From Pseudomonadota bacterium (GTDB lineage: Bacteria; Desulfobacterota; Desulfarculia; Desulfarculales; Desulfarculaceae): DNA of 64,000 nt. Every line of letters begins with the position of its first letter. Positions within the stretch are counted from its first letter, which is position 1. The notes under the pieces were generated by a model that ran no database searches, was not told the DNA's origin, and was given only the letters and a program-made list of their open reading frames with translations. This document shows, piece by piece, positions 41,347 through 49,494 of this stretch. The DNA is taken from contig JAHIND010000008.1 in assembly GCA_018896025.1 (NCBI GenBank), positions 434,001 to 498,000 on the forward strand. The letters run 5' to 3'. Made by a program: the position numbers and the translations under genes.

Positions 41347-42522
41347 ATGGAATCGATATTTTTAAGTGAAAAAGAGCAGGCCTACGCCCTGGAGGCGAGG
41401 GAATTCTTTAAGCGTGAAGCGCGCCCCCACATTTTGGCCATGGACCGTGAAAATGAGTATCCATTTGAATTGTTAAAGAAAATGGGTAAGCAGGGCTACA
41501 TCGGCGTGCGTTTCCCCTCCCGCTACGGCGGCGGGGGCCTGGACATGATGCACGAGGCCCTGGTCAATGAAGAAACCGCCGCCCAGTCCTACGCCCTGGC
41601 CTGCGCCCGCAGCGTGCCACACCACTGCGCCTTCATTATCGCCAACTACGGCAGCGAAGAGCAGAAGCAAAAATACCTACCCGGCATTTTCACCGCCGAC
41701 ATCCTCACCGCCGAGTGCATCACCGAGCCCACCGGCGGCTCGGACGCGGTCCGCATGAAGACTAATGCGGAGCTCAAGGGCGACAAGTGGGTCATCAACG
41801 GAGAGAAGCGCTTTCAGGCATCCGGCGCGGTGGCCGACCTGTTCGTGGTGTTTGCCATGACCGAGAAAGACGTGCACCCCAGTAAGGGCATGAGCGTGTT
41901 CGCGGTGGAAAAGGACGCGCCGGGCATCGTGGCCATGGAAGAGTTCGATACCATGGGTTGGCGAGGCCTGCGCATCGTATCCGAGTTGATCTTCGACGGC
42001 ACCGAGATACCCAAGGAAAACCTCATCGGAGAGCGGGGCCAGGGTTTCCCCATCCTAATGGACATGCTCAACAGCGAGCGCATCCTGGTGGCCAGCGGCC
42101 TGTTGGGCACCGCCCGCACCTGCCTGGATATCGCCACCGCCTACACCATGGAGCGCGAGGCCTTCCACCGCCCCATCCGCAATTTCGAGGGCGTGAGCTT
42201 CAAGGTGGCCGAGATGGCCACCCGTCTGGAGGCGGCCAGCCTGCTTCGCTTCAAGGCGGCGCGCATGCTGGACATGGGCCAGGACGTGACCAAGGTGGCG
42301 GCCATGGCCAAGGGCTTTGCCGCGGAAAACGCCTACTGGGTGGCCAACGAGGCCCTTCAGGTAATGGGTGGTATCGGCTACACTACCAAGCACGACATGG
42401 AGCGCCACTTCCGCGACATCCGGGGAGGGATGGTCGCGGTGGGGACCAACGAGATCATGAAACTGGTGGTGCAGAGGGAGCACTATCAAGAGTTCGCCAA
42501 GACCCAAGAATCCGCCAGCTGA
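41347..42522 (+). CDS. Acyl-CoA dehydrogenase family protein with unusual catalytic region
   Basis: A 391-residue acyl-CoA dehydrogenase: LTAECITEPTGGSDAVRMKT (FAD/substrate loop), INGEKRFQASGAVADLFVVF, and QVMGGIGYTTKHDMERHFRD near the C terminus. Where most members have YEGTNEI with the catalytic Glu, this one reads VAVGTNEIMKLVV, so the usual base is absent; an alternative Glu elsewhere (as in isovaleryl-CoA dehydrogenase) or another reaction is possible. The start is ATG 41347 after AGGAGGG. The lipoate-ligase-like gene follows after 16 nt, so the two are probably co-transcribed. Confidence 0.88.
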   Translation: MESIFLSEKEQAYALEAREFFKREARPHILAMDRENEYPFELLKKMGKQGYIGVRFPSRYGGGGLDMMHEALVNEETAAQSYALACARSVPHHCAFIIANYGSEEQKQKYLPGIFTADILTAECITEPTGGSDAVRMKTNAELKGDKWVINGEKRFQASGAVADLFVVFAMTEKDVHPSKGMSVFAVEKDAPGIVAMEEFDTMGWRGLRIVSELIFDGTEIPKENLIGERGQGFPILMDMLNSERILVASGLLGTARTCLDIATAYTMEREAFHRPIRNFEGVSFKVAEMATRLEAASLLRFKAARMLDMGQDVTKVAAMAKGFAAENAYWVANEALQVMGGIGYTTKHDMERHFRDIRGGMVAVGTNEIMKLVVQREHYQEFAKTQESAS

Positions 42523-42538
42523 ACACCGGGAGAAAACC

Positions 42539-43633
42539 ATGGGGAACCTTCGTCTGATTAAAACCGACTACACCTATGCGGATCTTTCCACCAGCCTCAG
42601 CCCCGCCGTGGAAAAGAGCATGGAAGAGGGTAAATCGGCCAGCACGCTGGTGGTCAACTTCTTTTCCGCCGACAGCATCACCACCGGAGTTCTGGAAGAC
42701 CCTGAGAAATCCCTGCATATGGATTTTTGCAAGGAAAAGGGCATCGTGGTGCGGCGGCGGCTGAATGCCGGAGGGGCCATCTTCGCCAACCAGGGCTCGG
42801 TCATGAACTGCCTATATCTGGATTTGAGCCAGCCCTGGGTGCCTTTCAAGACCATCCGCGAGGCCTTCCCCTTTTTCCTGGAGCGCATGGCCGAGGTGGC
42901 CAGCGAATTGTTCGGCATCGATGCCCGCTACCGTCCGGTGAACGATATCGAGGTGGGCGGCCGAAAGCTGGTGGCCACCTCCGCCCGCTCAGAACAAGGC
43001 ATACTCACCCTGCGTAGCGTGATCAACGTGGTCCCCGTGGACCGCTCCCTCATGTCCGGGGCCATCATCGCCCGTCCGGAGAAATTCCAGGACAAAGTCC
43101 AAAAAGACGGCGGCGCCCGCTTCACCTGCTTCCAGGACGAGGCGGGCCGCCTCGTAGAGCGCGATGATATCTACGCCCTGGCCACCGGCACCATGAAGAG
43201 GGCCTTTGGCGAGGATCTGGAAATCGTGGAAGGCGAGCTGACCGGCCTGGAGCAGCGATACCTGGAGGACTACCTGGAGCGCTTCGGCTCGGACGAGTGG
43301 TTCTACGCCAACAGCGAGCGGGTGCGTTTCACGGGCGCCGACCCGGCGGCCCGTAGGGTGGAGGCCTATCACAAGGCCCCGGCCGGGCTCATGGGCCTGG
43401 CCCTGTTGGCCCTGGACGGCAAGGTGCACGACATAATCCTCTTGGCGGACTTCCATCCCAGCCCCTATTCGGTGATGGGCACCTTTGAAGGCGCCTTGCG
43501 CGGCCAGCCGCTCAATCTGGACGCCATGATGGAGCGGGTGGCCCAGGTGTACAACGCGCCCGGAGTGGAGATTCCCGGCGCCGAGTTGAGCGACTTCGCC
43601 ACCTTGCTGGACAAGGGCCTGAAGCTGCTTTAG
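42539..43633 (+). CDS. Lipoate-protein ligase A-like protein, paralogue 1
   Basis: A 364-residue member of the biotin/lipoate ligase fold. Recognisable are the substrate loop VVRRRLNAGGAIFANQGSV (residues 70-88, where LplA has RRxSGGGAVYHD) and the catalytic-Lys segment NDIEVGGRKLVATSAR with Lys 143. The protein is otherwise divergent, and a C-terminal domain follows (about 240-364). LplA enzymes form lipoyl-AMP and transfer lipoate to a Lys of an acceptor protein. No lipoyl-domain protein is visible here, so the acceptor and even the acid are unknown. A paralogue is encoded at 44865. The stop codon TAG is the first 3 nt of a MITE-like element. Confidence 0.8.
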   Translation: MGNLRLIKTDYTYADLSTSLSPAVEKSMEEGKSASTLVVNFFSADSITTGVLEDPEKSLHMDFCKEKGIVVRRRLNAGGAIFANQGSVMNCLYLDLSQPWVPFKTIREAFPFFLERMAEVASELFGIDARYRPVNDIEVGGRKLVATSARSEQGILTLRSVINVVPVDRSLMSGAIIARPEKFQDKVQKDGGARFTCFQDEAGRLVERDDIYALATGTMKRAFGEDLEIVEGELTGLEQRYLEDYLERFGSDEWFYANSERVRFTGADPAARRVEAYHKAPAGLMGLALLALDGKVHDIILLADFHPSPYSVMGTFEGALRGQPLNLDAMMERVAQVYNAPGVEIPGAELSDFATLLDKGLKLL

Positions 43634-43890
43634 CCCGGATATTTCATGAAGGCCGCGCGTCCGGCTGCGCCGGCCAGCGGCATACTGCGTTGCCGGCTGC
43701 GTTCAGGCCTCGACGTAGCTTCGGCTACGCCTGCGTCCCTCGCTTGCCGGTCGCCTTGTCTGCTGCTGGCTGGCTGTGCCGGTGATGGGTACAAACTGCA
43801 CATTGACTAGGGGGTGCCTTTTTCACAACGGCCCTATGAATACTGATTCGTTGTTATATGCCACACAGCCCTCATGAAATATCTGGGCTA
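43631..43890. mobile_element. MITE-like element with terminal inverted repeats
   Basis: A 260-nt non-coding stretch bounded by TAGCCCGGATATTTCATGA (43631-43649) and TCATGAAATATCTGGGCTA (43872-43890), which are inverted copies matching at 18 of 19 positions. No ORF codes for a transposase. The interior holds further small hairpins such as CGTAGCTTCGGCTACG. The outermost TA at each end could be a target-site duplication, as for IS630/Tc1-type miniature elements (inference). The left end supplies the stop codon of the lipoate-ligase-like gene. Confidence 0.7.
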
Positions 43891-43917
43891 GGAGGCCGAG
43901 CGGGTTAGGGCGGGGAC

Positions 43918-44298
43918 ATGCTTTCGGACTTGATTAAAGAACATATCGTTTCGCCCCGCAATCAAGGGGTGATCCCCGCCGCCGACGGGATGGGCGAGGT
44001 GGTGGGGCCCGCCTGCGGCGACCAGGTGGTGCTGTACATCCAGATAAAGGATGGGCGCATCAACCGGGCCTCCTTCACCACCCACGGCTGCTGGGCCGCG
44101 GTGGCCATGGCCTCCTGGGTAACCGAAATGGTGATGGGGATGGCCCCGGACCAAGCCCTGAAAATAGACGGCGAGGCCCTGGCCCGGGAACAGGCGGGAC
44201 TGCCGGAAGACAAATGGCCCTGCGCCCGCCTGGTGTCCCTGGCCCTGCACCGGGCGGTGCGCGACTGGCAGCGCCGACAGGGCGGCCAGGCGAGATAG
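43918..44298 (+). CDS. IscU/NifU N-terminal-like iron-sulfur scaffold protein
   Basis: A 126-residue protein with all scaffold landmarks of the IscU fold: Cys33 and Asp35 in GPACGDQVVLYIQIKDGRI, Cys58 in TTHGCWAAVAMASWVTE and Cys102 in EDKWPCARLVSLAL. IscU-type proteins build Fe-S clusters for transfer to targets. It is divergent from canonical IscU (short N terminus, WPCARL for HCSML) and stands alone without iscS or hscAB genes, next to lipoate-ligase-like genes, so a dedicated role in that cluster is possible. Confidence 0.82.
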   Translation: MLSDLIKEHIVSPRNQGVIPAADGMGEVVGPACGDQVVLYIQIKDGRINRASFTTHGCWAAVAMASWVTEMVMGMAPDQALKIDGEALAREQAGLPEDKWPCARLVSLALHRAVRDWQRRQGGQAR

Positions 44299-44320
44299 GG
44301 CGGGGCGAACCGATCCGCAT

Positions 44321-44356
44321 AAAAAAAAGGCCCCCGCCAGCGGGGAGCGGCGGGGG
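44321..44356 (-). terminator. Rho-independent terminator of the cupin gene
   Basis: An 8-bp GC stem CCCCCGCC/GGCGGGGG (44331-44338, 44349-44356) with a 10-nt loop; leftward it is followed by a T-run (A8 at 44321-44328). It also separates the convergent IscU-like gene. Confidence 0.75.
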
Positions 44357-44376
44357 TCGCGGCAGTCTTAGCGCGA

Positions 44377-44772
44377 TTAGCCGATGGGTACGTACTCCCC
44401 GCTCTGCACGATAGCCACAACAGTCAGAGGTCCGTCGATTCTTTTGTAACGGTAGGTGTGCTTCAGGCCCGCCGGGATGAACACGGAGCAAGGTGTGGTC
44501 ACGGTGTAGACCTCGTCCTCGATCTCCATCTCGATCTCCGCGTCACCCTTCTTGCTGATGAACAGGTAGGCCTCGCTCTGCTCGTGGTGATGCTTAATGG
44601 TGATGGGCTCGGCCTGATGGATCTTATTGTGAATGCCGCCGGCGATGAAGAAGTTGGCTCCGGGCACCAGCTCGCCATCCATCAAGATCTGATATTTACC
44701 CTTGGCGTGAGCCGCGAACTCATCGATGATCTTGGGTTGGGTGACAATGTACTTGGCATATTTTTCGCTCAT
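44377..44772 (-). CDS. Small cupin-domain protein
   Basis: A 131-residue single-cupin protein. Metal-site motifs are TIKHHHEQSEAYLFI (motif 1) and FIPAGLKHTYRY (motif 2). Cupins of this size range from isomerases and decarboxylases to ligand sensors, so the function is open. The start is ATG 44772 after GGAGG; the track's 44781 is a TTG with no spacing. It lies downstream of the second lipoate-ligase-like gene in a leftward operon (PaaK-like or crotonase, ligase-like, cupin). Confidence 0.82.
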   Translation of the reverse strand: MSEKYAKYIVTQPKIIDEFAAHAKGKYQILMDGELVPGANFFIAGGIHNKIHQAEPITIKHHHEQSEAYLFISKKGDAEIEMEIEDEVYTVTTPCSVFIPAGLKHTYRYKRIDGPLTVVAIVQSGEYVPIG

Positions 44773-44864
44773 TTGATTCAACCTCCAATGGTCAATTAGT
44801 TTTCATTTTGTAGGCTGGCTGCCCGTGGTCCCGGCGGCCGGATTTCCTCGCCCCCCGCACCCGA

Positions 44865-45971
44865 TCAGGCGCTAAGGGCCTCCGGGCTGAAAGCCTTGGT
44901 AAAGGCGGCCAGGAAATCGTCGATTTCAATGCCGGTCATCTCCACGTCCGGACGGGCGTAAATTCGCTCCAACTCCTTGCGCACCACCTCCAGGTCGCGG
45001 GGCTTGCCCCGCAGGGCGTCCTCGACGTCCAGGGTCACGCGGTAGGGGGAGGGGTGAAAGTCGCCGGTCACGATCAGGTCTTCAATCAGGTCGTCCTTGC
45101 TCAAGAGGGTGACCCGCAAAAGACCGGCCACGGCCTTTTGGCACCCTTCGCTCTTGACGGCCTCGGCCGGGGCCTGGCCGAAACGCAGGCGTTCGGAGTT
45201 GCCGTAGAACCACTCTTGTGAGTTGTAGGTGTCCTGGTAATCCCGGAGATAGCCCTCTTCCTCGGTGGTCAGCTTGCCGGGGGCCAAGGATATTTCACCG
45301 CCGAACATCTTGTGGATGGTCAGGCGGGATAGCTCCTCAAGGTCGTCGGCGGTGATTTCGCGGCCCAGCTCGTTTTCCAGGCTGGTGAAGCGCTGGCCGA
45401 TGTCCTTTATGGTCTTGTCCTGCACCTTGACCGGGTTGGTGATGATGGCCTTGCGCAGCACGTCCCGGTCGGTGTTGACCACGTTGATCAACAGGCGCAG
45501 GGTGAGGATGCCGTTTTCCAGGCGGGCCGAGCTCGGCACCACCTTGCGGCCCTCCACCTCCACGTCGTTCAGCGGGCGGTAGCGCGCCTCCAGCCCCCAA
45601 AGCTCCTTGAGGGCCTCGGCGATGGCGGTCAGCGAAACGCGGAAAGCGTCCTTGATGTTGGTGAGCGGTACGCCCATTTTCTTGGGGTTCAGGTACAGGC
45701 ACAGGAAGGCGCCGCCCTTGGGGCCGAACACCGCGCCGCCGGTGTTTTGGCGGCGGCGCACCACGATGCCCGTCTGGGCGCAATATTCCAGGTCGATGGC
45801 CTTTTCCGGATCATCCAGATAGCCCGAGGTGATGCTGTCGGTGCTGAACACGTTGAGCAGCACCGTGTTGGGCGCGACGCCGCTGTCCAGGCCCTTTTCA
45901 ACCGCCGGAGAAATGCTGGTGGAAAAATCGGCGTAAGAATAATCGCATTTGATAAACCGCAACTGCTTCAT
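44865..45971 (-). CDS. Lipoate-protein ligase A-like protein, paralogue 2
   Basis: A 368-residue paralogue of the protein at 42539, aligning from the first residues (RFIKCDYSYADFSTSISPAV versus RLIKTDYTYADLSTSLSPAV). The substrate loop is VVRRRQNTGGAVFGPKGGA, the catalytic-Lys segment NDVEVEGRKVVPSSAR with Lys also at 143, and the C-terminal domain is shared (TGDFHPSPYRVTLDVEDALR). Both keep the ligase Lys but lack the SGGG of housekeeping LplA. Two copies on opposite strands around the IscU-like and cupin genes suggest a specialised pair. Substrate and acceptor unknown. Confidence 0.8.
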   Translation of the reverse strand: MKQLRFIKCDYSYADFSTSISPAVEKGLDSGVAPNTVLLNVFSTDSITSGYLDDPEKAIDLEYCAQTGIVVRRRQNTGGAVFGPKGGAFLCLYLNPKKMGVPLTNIKDAFRVSLTAIAEALKELWGLEARYRPLNDVEVEGRKVVPSSARLENGILTLRLLINVVNTDRDVLRKAIITNPVKVQDKTIKDIGQRFTSLENELGREITADDLEELSRLTIHKMFGGEISLAPGKLTTEEEGYLRDYQDTYNSQEWFYGNSERLRFGQAPAEAVKSEGCQKAVAGLLRVTLLSKDDLIEDLIVTGDFHPSPYRVTLDVEDALRGKPRDLEVVRKELERIYARPDVEMTGIEIDDFLAAFTKAFSPEALSA

Positions 45972-46059
45972 TACAAGCTCCGCAAAAAAGTTGAAAAGGC
46001 CTTGAAGGCGGGTTCGGCAAATTTATATTGCTGGGTGGCAGCGCCCCTCGGCCCCTGAC

Positions 46060-46860
46060 TTACTTTCCTTGGAAATTGGGTTTGCGCTTTTCCAAAAAGG
46101 CGTCGCGGCCTTCCTGGTGGTCTTCGCTGTTCAAGGCCACCGCCTGGAGGTTGGCTTCCAACTCCAGGTAAGCGGACAGGTTCATGGGCCAACAGTTGAG
46201 GGCGGCCTTGATCAGGGCTTGGGCCTTGGTGGCGCCTTGGGCCAAGCTGTGGGCCCATTCCCAGGTCTGCTCCTCAAGCTCTTCGTGGGGAGCAATGCGG
46301 TTGATCATGCCCGCGTCGAAGGCCTCTTGCGCGGTGAGGGAGCCGCCCTCCATCATCAATTGCTTGGTGCGGGCCATGCCGATCCTTTGGGGCAGGAAGA
46401 AGTACTGCCCCCAGTCCGGGGCCAGGCCCACCTTGATGAAGGAGAAAAGGAATTTGGCCCTATCGGAGACGATGCTCAGGTCCGAGGCCAGGATCAGGCT
46501 CACTCCGGCGCCGGCGGCCACGCCGTCCACCGAGGTGATGATGGGCTTGGGCAGCTCCACCATAGCCCGCACCAGGCGGTGTCCGTTTTTCAGGCGCTCG
46601 TAGGCGGGCACCGGGCCGCCAATGTTTTGCATGGAGCGCAAATCGCCACCGGCGCAAAAATGCTTGCCCGCTCCGGCCAGAATCACCGCCCGCACCGAGG
46701 AGTCGGTTTGCAGGTCCTGGAGCACTTCCAGGATCTGGGGCCTGACCTCCATGTCCAGGGCGTTGCGTTTTTCGGGAATGTTGATCATTACCTTGAGCAC
46801 GGAGTCTTCCTGCTCGAACAGAAGCTTGCTGTAGCCGCGGTCTTCAGTTGTCCTAGCCAT
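46060..46860 (-). CDS. Enoyl-CoA hydratase/isomerase family protein lacking both hydratase glutamates
   Basis: A 266-residue crotonase (GAGKHFCAGGDLRSM oxyanion hole). The two catalytic glutamate positions of hydratases are Ser (AGAGVSLILASD) and Phe (LFSFIKVGLAPDWG). The IKVGLAPDWGQYFFLP stretch resembles the PaaG/isomerase branch, where a nearby Asp is used, so isomerisation or a ring-type reaction is more likely than simple hydration. The start is ATG 46860 (MARTTEDRG), 18 residues inside the track's frame. It precedes the second lipoate-ligase-like gene by 88 nt on the same strand. Confidence 0.87.
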   Translation of the reverse strand: MARTTEDRGYSKLLFEQEDSVLKVMINIPEKRNALDMEVRPQILEVLQDLQTDSSVRAVILAGAGKHFCAGGDLRSMQNIGGPVPAYERLKNGHRLVRAMVELPKPIITSVDGVAAGAGVSLILASDLSIVSDRAKFLFSFIKVGLAPDWGQYFFLPQRIGMARTKQLMMEGGSLTAQEAFDAGMINRIAPHEELEEQTWEWAHSLAQGATKAQALIKAALNCWPMNLSAYLELEANLQAVALNSEDHQEGRDAFLEKRKPNFQGK

Positions 46861-47192
46861 GTAATTTTCGCTTCCTTCGGCGGACGGCCAGATTTTGCCG
46901 ACCGGCCGAACCAACTGGTTGCGCCCCTTGAGGTGGGCTTTTTTAAGGGGAGGAGGGCGCCTTTGGTCGGCAAATATTTATTGCGCCGGGCGCCTCTCCC
47001 CCCAAAAGAGAATTTAAAATATAGCCATATATATAATTAAATAAGAAAATGCAAAAAAATATTGAATGCGCGCCCAGCCTCCTGGGCCAGGGTAATCGGA
47101 GCCGCGCTCCGTTGCCCCTGGCCACGGTGGCTGAGCGATATGTGCATGACTTCATGGCGTCGCATAGTTTAAGTCCCGGCAGCGCCGTTTCC
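46861..47192. other. Intergenic region between PaaK-like and crotonase genes
   Basis: 332 nt without a gene. Leftward it holds a short hairpin GCCCAGGAGGCTGGGC followed by a T-run (possible end of the PaaK-like transcript) and, in a very AT-rich stretch, a weak promoter pair TTGCAT (47054-47049), 17 nt, TATATG (47031-47026) that could drive the crotonase/ligase-like/cupin genes. Confidence 0.4.
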
Positions 47193-48395
47193 CTAGAAGG
47201 TCCGTCCCTTGCGGTTGTCCACCACGCTGGGGCCGTCTTCGATCTTTTCGGTGATCCTGATCTCGTTGAACTTGAGCAGGGTTTCGGATTTGAGGTGGGT
47301 GGACAACTTGTCCAGCACCACCGCGTCCCCGGTTTTGCCCTCCACCAGCAAAGACAAGGTGTCCACGCCCTTGAGGGAATCCACCACCACCCGGTACTTG
47401 GGCGAGAACTGGGGGTAGCTGCGCAAGATGGTGGCGATCTGGCTGGGCCAGAACTTTACGCCCTTGATTTTGAGCATGTCGTCGGTGCGGCCCATGACGC
47501 TTTGGGGCATGGTCAGCTCCCGGCCGCAGGCGCAGGTCTTGTTTTCCAGCACGGTGAGATCGCCGGTGCGGTAGCGCAACAGGGGGGAGGCCTGTTTGCG
47601 CAGGTGGGTGAGCACTAATTCGCCCTTTTCGCCCAGGGGCACCGGCTCGCAGCTGGCCGGGTCGATGACCTCGGTATAGACGAACTCGTCCATGATATGC
47701 AGGCCGTTGTTGTGGCGGCAGGAACGGGCGATGGGCATGCAAAGGGCCATGCTGTAGGAGTCGATGATGGTGATGTCCCGCTCAAAGGCGGCGCGCACCT
47801 TTTCGGGGTAGCCCTGCACCGAGGTGAAGGGCTCGCCGCCCACGAAGATGGTGTGCACGGAGGGGATTCCCGCCTCGGCCAGTTTCATGGCAAAGGTGGG
47901 GTTGGATACCAGCACCCCGATTTGGTAGTCGTTGATCAGCTGCACCGCCCGGGCCGACTCGCCGGGACCCAAGGGGATGACCTTGGAACCGTAGTATTCG
48001 AACTGTCCCTGGTAAAACAGACCGGCGATGAACAGATGGTAGCCGAAGGTGACCGCCACCATGTCCTGGGGGGTGACCCCGGCCGCCTGCAGGGAGCGGG
48101 CACAGACCTGGTGCATGAACTCCAGATCCTGGTTGGTCTGGTAGACCGGATAAAGCTCCTGCCCGGAAGGAGATAGGTTCACCCTGGTGACTTCCGGGGT
48201 GTACAGAGAGCACTCGGACGGAGGCTTTTGTATCTCCGCCTGGAATTCCTTGGGATTGGTAAAGGGGATTTTGCTGAAATCTTCCAGGGAGTTGATGTCC
48301 CCAATCTCCATGGAGGCCTGCTGGAACTTGCGGCGATAGAAATCGATGGTGTCCAAGTGTTTCAGTTGAGCCTGCAACTGTTCTAAAACCGCCAC
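47193..48395 (-). CDS. PaaK-like (phenylacetate-CoA ligase family) protein with degenerate ATP motifs
   Basis: A 400-residue protein of the PaaK branch of AMP-forming ligases: HIMDEFVYTEVIDP, GELVLTHLRKQASPLLRYRT, the CACGREL pair and MGRTDDMLKIKGVKFWPSQI are typical. However, the adenylate P-loop (SSGTTGKPT in PaaK) reads NLSPSGQELYPVYQT and the YGxTE motif reads SYSMAL. Both changes would impair normal ATP use, so it may be a CoA-ester binding or altered ligase. Operators of the 17-bp type lie upstream. Confidence 0.82.
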   Translation of the reverse strand: MAVLEQLQAQLKHLDTIDFYRRKFQQASMEIGDINSLEDFSKIPFTNPKEFQAEIQKPPSECSLYTPEVTRVNLSPSGQELYPVYQTNQDLEFMHQVCARSLQAAGVTPQDMVAVTFGYHLFIAGLFYQGQFEYYGSKVIPLGPGESARAVQLINDYQIGVLVSNPTFAMKLAEAGIPSVHTIFVGGEPFTSVQGYPEKVRAAFERDITIIDSYSMALCMPIARSCRHNNGLHIMDEFVYTEVIDPASCEPVPLGEKGELVLTHLRKQASPLLRYRTGDLTVLENKTCACGRELTMPQSVMGRTDDMLKIKGVKFWPSQIATILRSYPQFSPKYRVVVDSLKGVDTLSLLVEGKTGDAVVLDKLSTHLKSETLLKFNEIRITEKIEDGPSVVDNRKGRTF

Positions 48396-48518
48396 AATCA
48401 GCTCCTTTCCAAATGTTGGCAGAAACCAAATTTATATCGGTTGGCTGGCTACGGGCGCCCAGCCCAGTTACGGTTCGGGACCCCCGAACAGACACGATTT
48501 GCCGTAATCGGGCAAATA

Positions 48519-48535
48519 ATCACACAATGCGGTAT
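48519..48535. promoter_or_regulatory. 17-bp palindromic operator, degenerate copy (PaaK-like/GntR region)
   Basis: ATCACACAATGCGGTAT matches the palindrome at 12 of 17 positions. Its centre is exactly 20 bp from the next copy, the same spacing as at the IclR gene. Confidence 0.4.
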
Positions 48536-48538
48536 CAC

Positions 48539-48555
48539 AACATGCATTGCGTTAC
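48539..48555. promoter_or_regulatory. 17-bp palindromic operator (PaaK-like/GntR region)
   Basis: AACATGCATTGCGTTAC matches at 13 of 17 positions with a perfect right half. A TTGACA (48588-48583, leftward) suggests that the PaaK-like promoter starts near or within this site. It lies in the 397-nt gap 48396-48792, which has no gene and is strongly AT-rich toward the GntR start. Confidence 0.55.
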
Positions 48556-48792
48556 GTAATATTTCATTTAACTTTGGCTGTATGTCAATCATTTTTTAGC
48601 CTCAGTCAGGTGCTTCAATTATCCCCTCCGCACGGGAGGATGGTTGAGCCGGCATAGCAACTCTGTAATATAACATTAAAAAAACCGGCTACTTCGCTTA
48701 TCTTAATAATCGCTTGCAGGGCGCATAAAAAATAATTAAAATAATAATCAAATATACGATAAAAATGACGTTGCGAAAAGGTGATAAACAAA

Positions 48793-49494
48793 ATGGCGGT
48801 AAAAAGCAAGGGCCAGGGGGGGGCGACCGGTAAAAGAGGCGTGGCCATCGAAGAGGCTCACAACCGTATCAAGAACATGATCTACCTGAACCAACTCGCG
48901 CCCGGTCAAAAAATCATCTACAGCGATCTGAGCAAGCGCATCAACACCAGCGTCACGCCGGTGATCCAGGCCCTGAACCGCCTGGAGGCCAATGGCTTTG
49001 TGAACTACATACCCAATAAAGGGTATTTCGTGGGCGAGATAACCCAAGAAGAAGCCATGGAACTCTATGAGGCGCGCGAAGCCCTGGAGACCTACATAAT
49101 CCCCCTGATCATCCAGAACATCACCAAGTCGGCCATTGAGGAAATCAAGACGGTCTTCCGCAAACACAACCGCGAGGCGGCGGGAGGGCCCAACCGCAAG
49201 ATCATTTTGGTGGACGCCCGTTTCCATCTCAAACTGGCCGAATATTCGGGCAACGACGTCATCAACGCCATGTTGAGCGATATCTACGAAAAGCTTTACC
49301 TCAAGTACCGCCCTGAATACCTGGCGGCTCCCCAAATGCGTGAAGTCTCCGCCGAGCACCGCAAAATATTGGACGCCCTGGGCAGGGGAGACGCCCAAAC
49401 CGCCATCGAGACCACCATCAAGCACATCGCGGCCAGCAAGGAGCGCATAACCCGCGCTTTGCAATATCGTCAAGAAACAGGCTTTTATCAGTAG
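48793..49494 (+). CDS. GntR family regulator with FCD domain, paralogue 3
   Basis: A 233-residue regulator. The winged helix is GQKIIYSDLSKRINTSVTPV with IQALNRLEANGFVNYIPNKG; the FCD domain has DARFHLKLA, SAEHRKILDAL and IKHIAASK. I start at ATG 48793 after AGGTGA rather than the GTG at 48781. It is divergent from the PaaK-like gene and precedes the crotonase-dehydrogenase-mutase cluster, so it is the natural candidate regulator of that long operon (inference). The following 225 nt (49495-49719) are AT-rich and hold the cluster promoter region. Confidence 0.9.
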   Translation: MAVKSKGQGGATGKRGVAIEEAHNRIKNMIYLNQLAPGQKIIYSDLSKRINTSVTPVIQALNRLEANGFVNYIPNKGYFVGEITQEEAMELYEAREALETYIIPLIIQNITKSAIEEIKTVFRKHNREAAGGPNRKIILVDARFHLKLAEYSGNDVINAMLSDIYEKLYLKYRPEYLAAPQMREVSAEHRKILDALGRGDAQTAIETTIKHIAASKERITRALQYRQETGFYQ

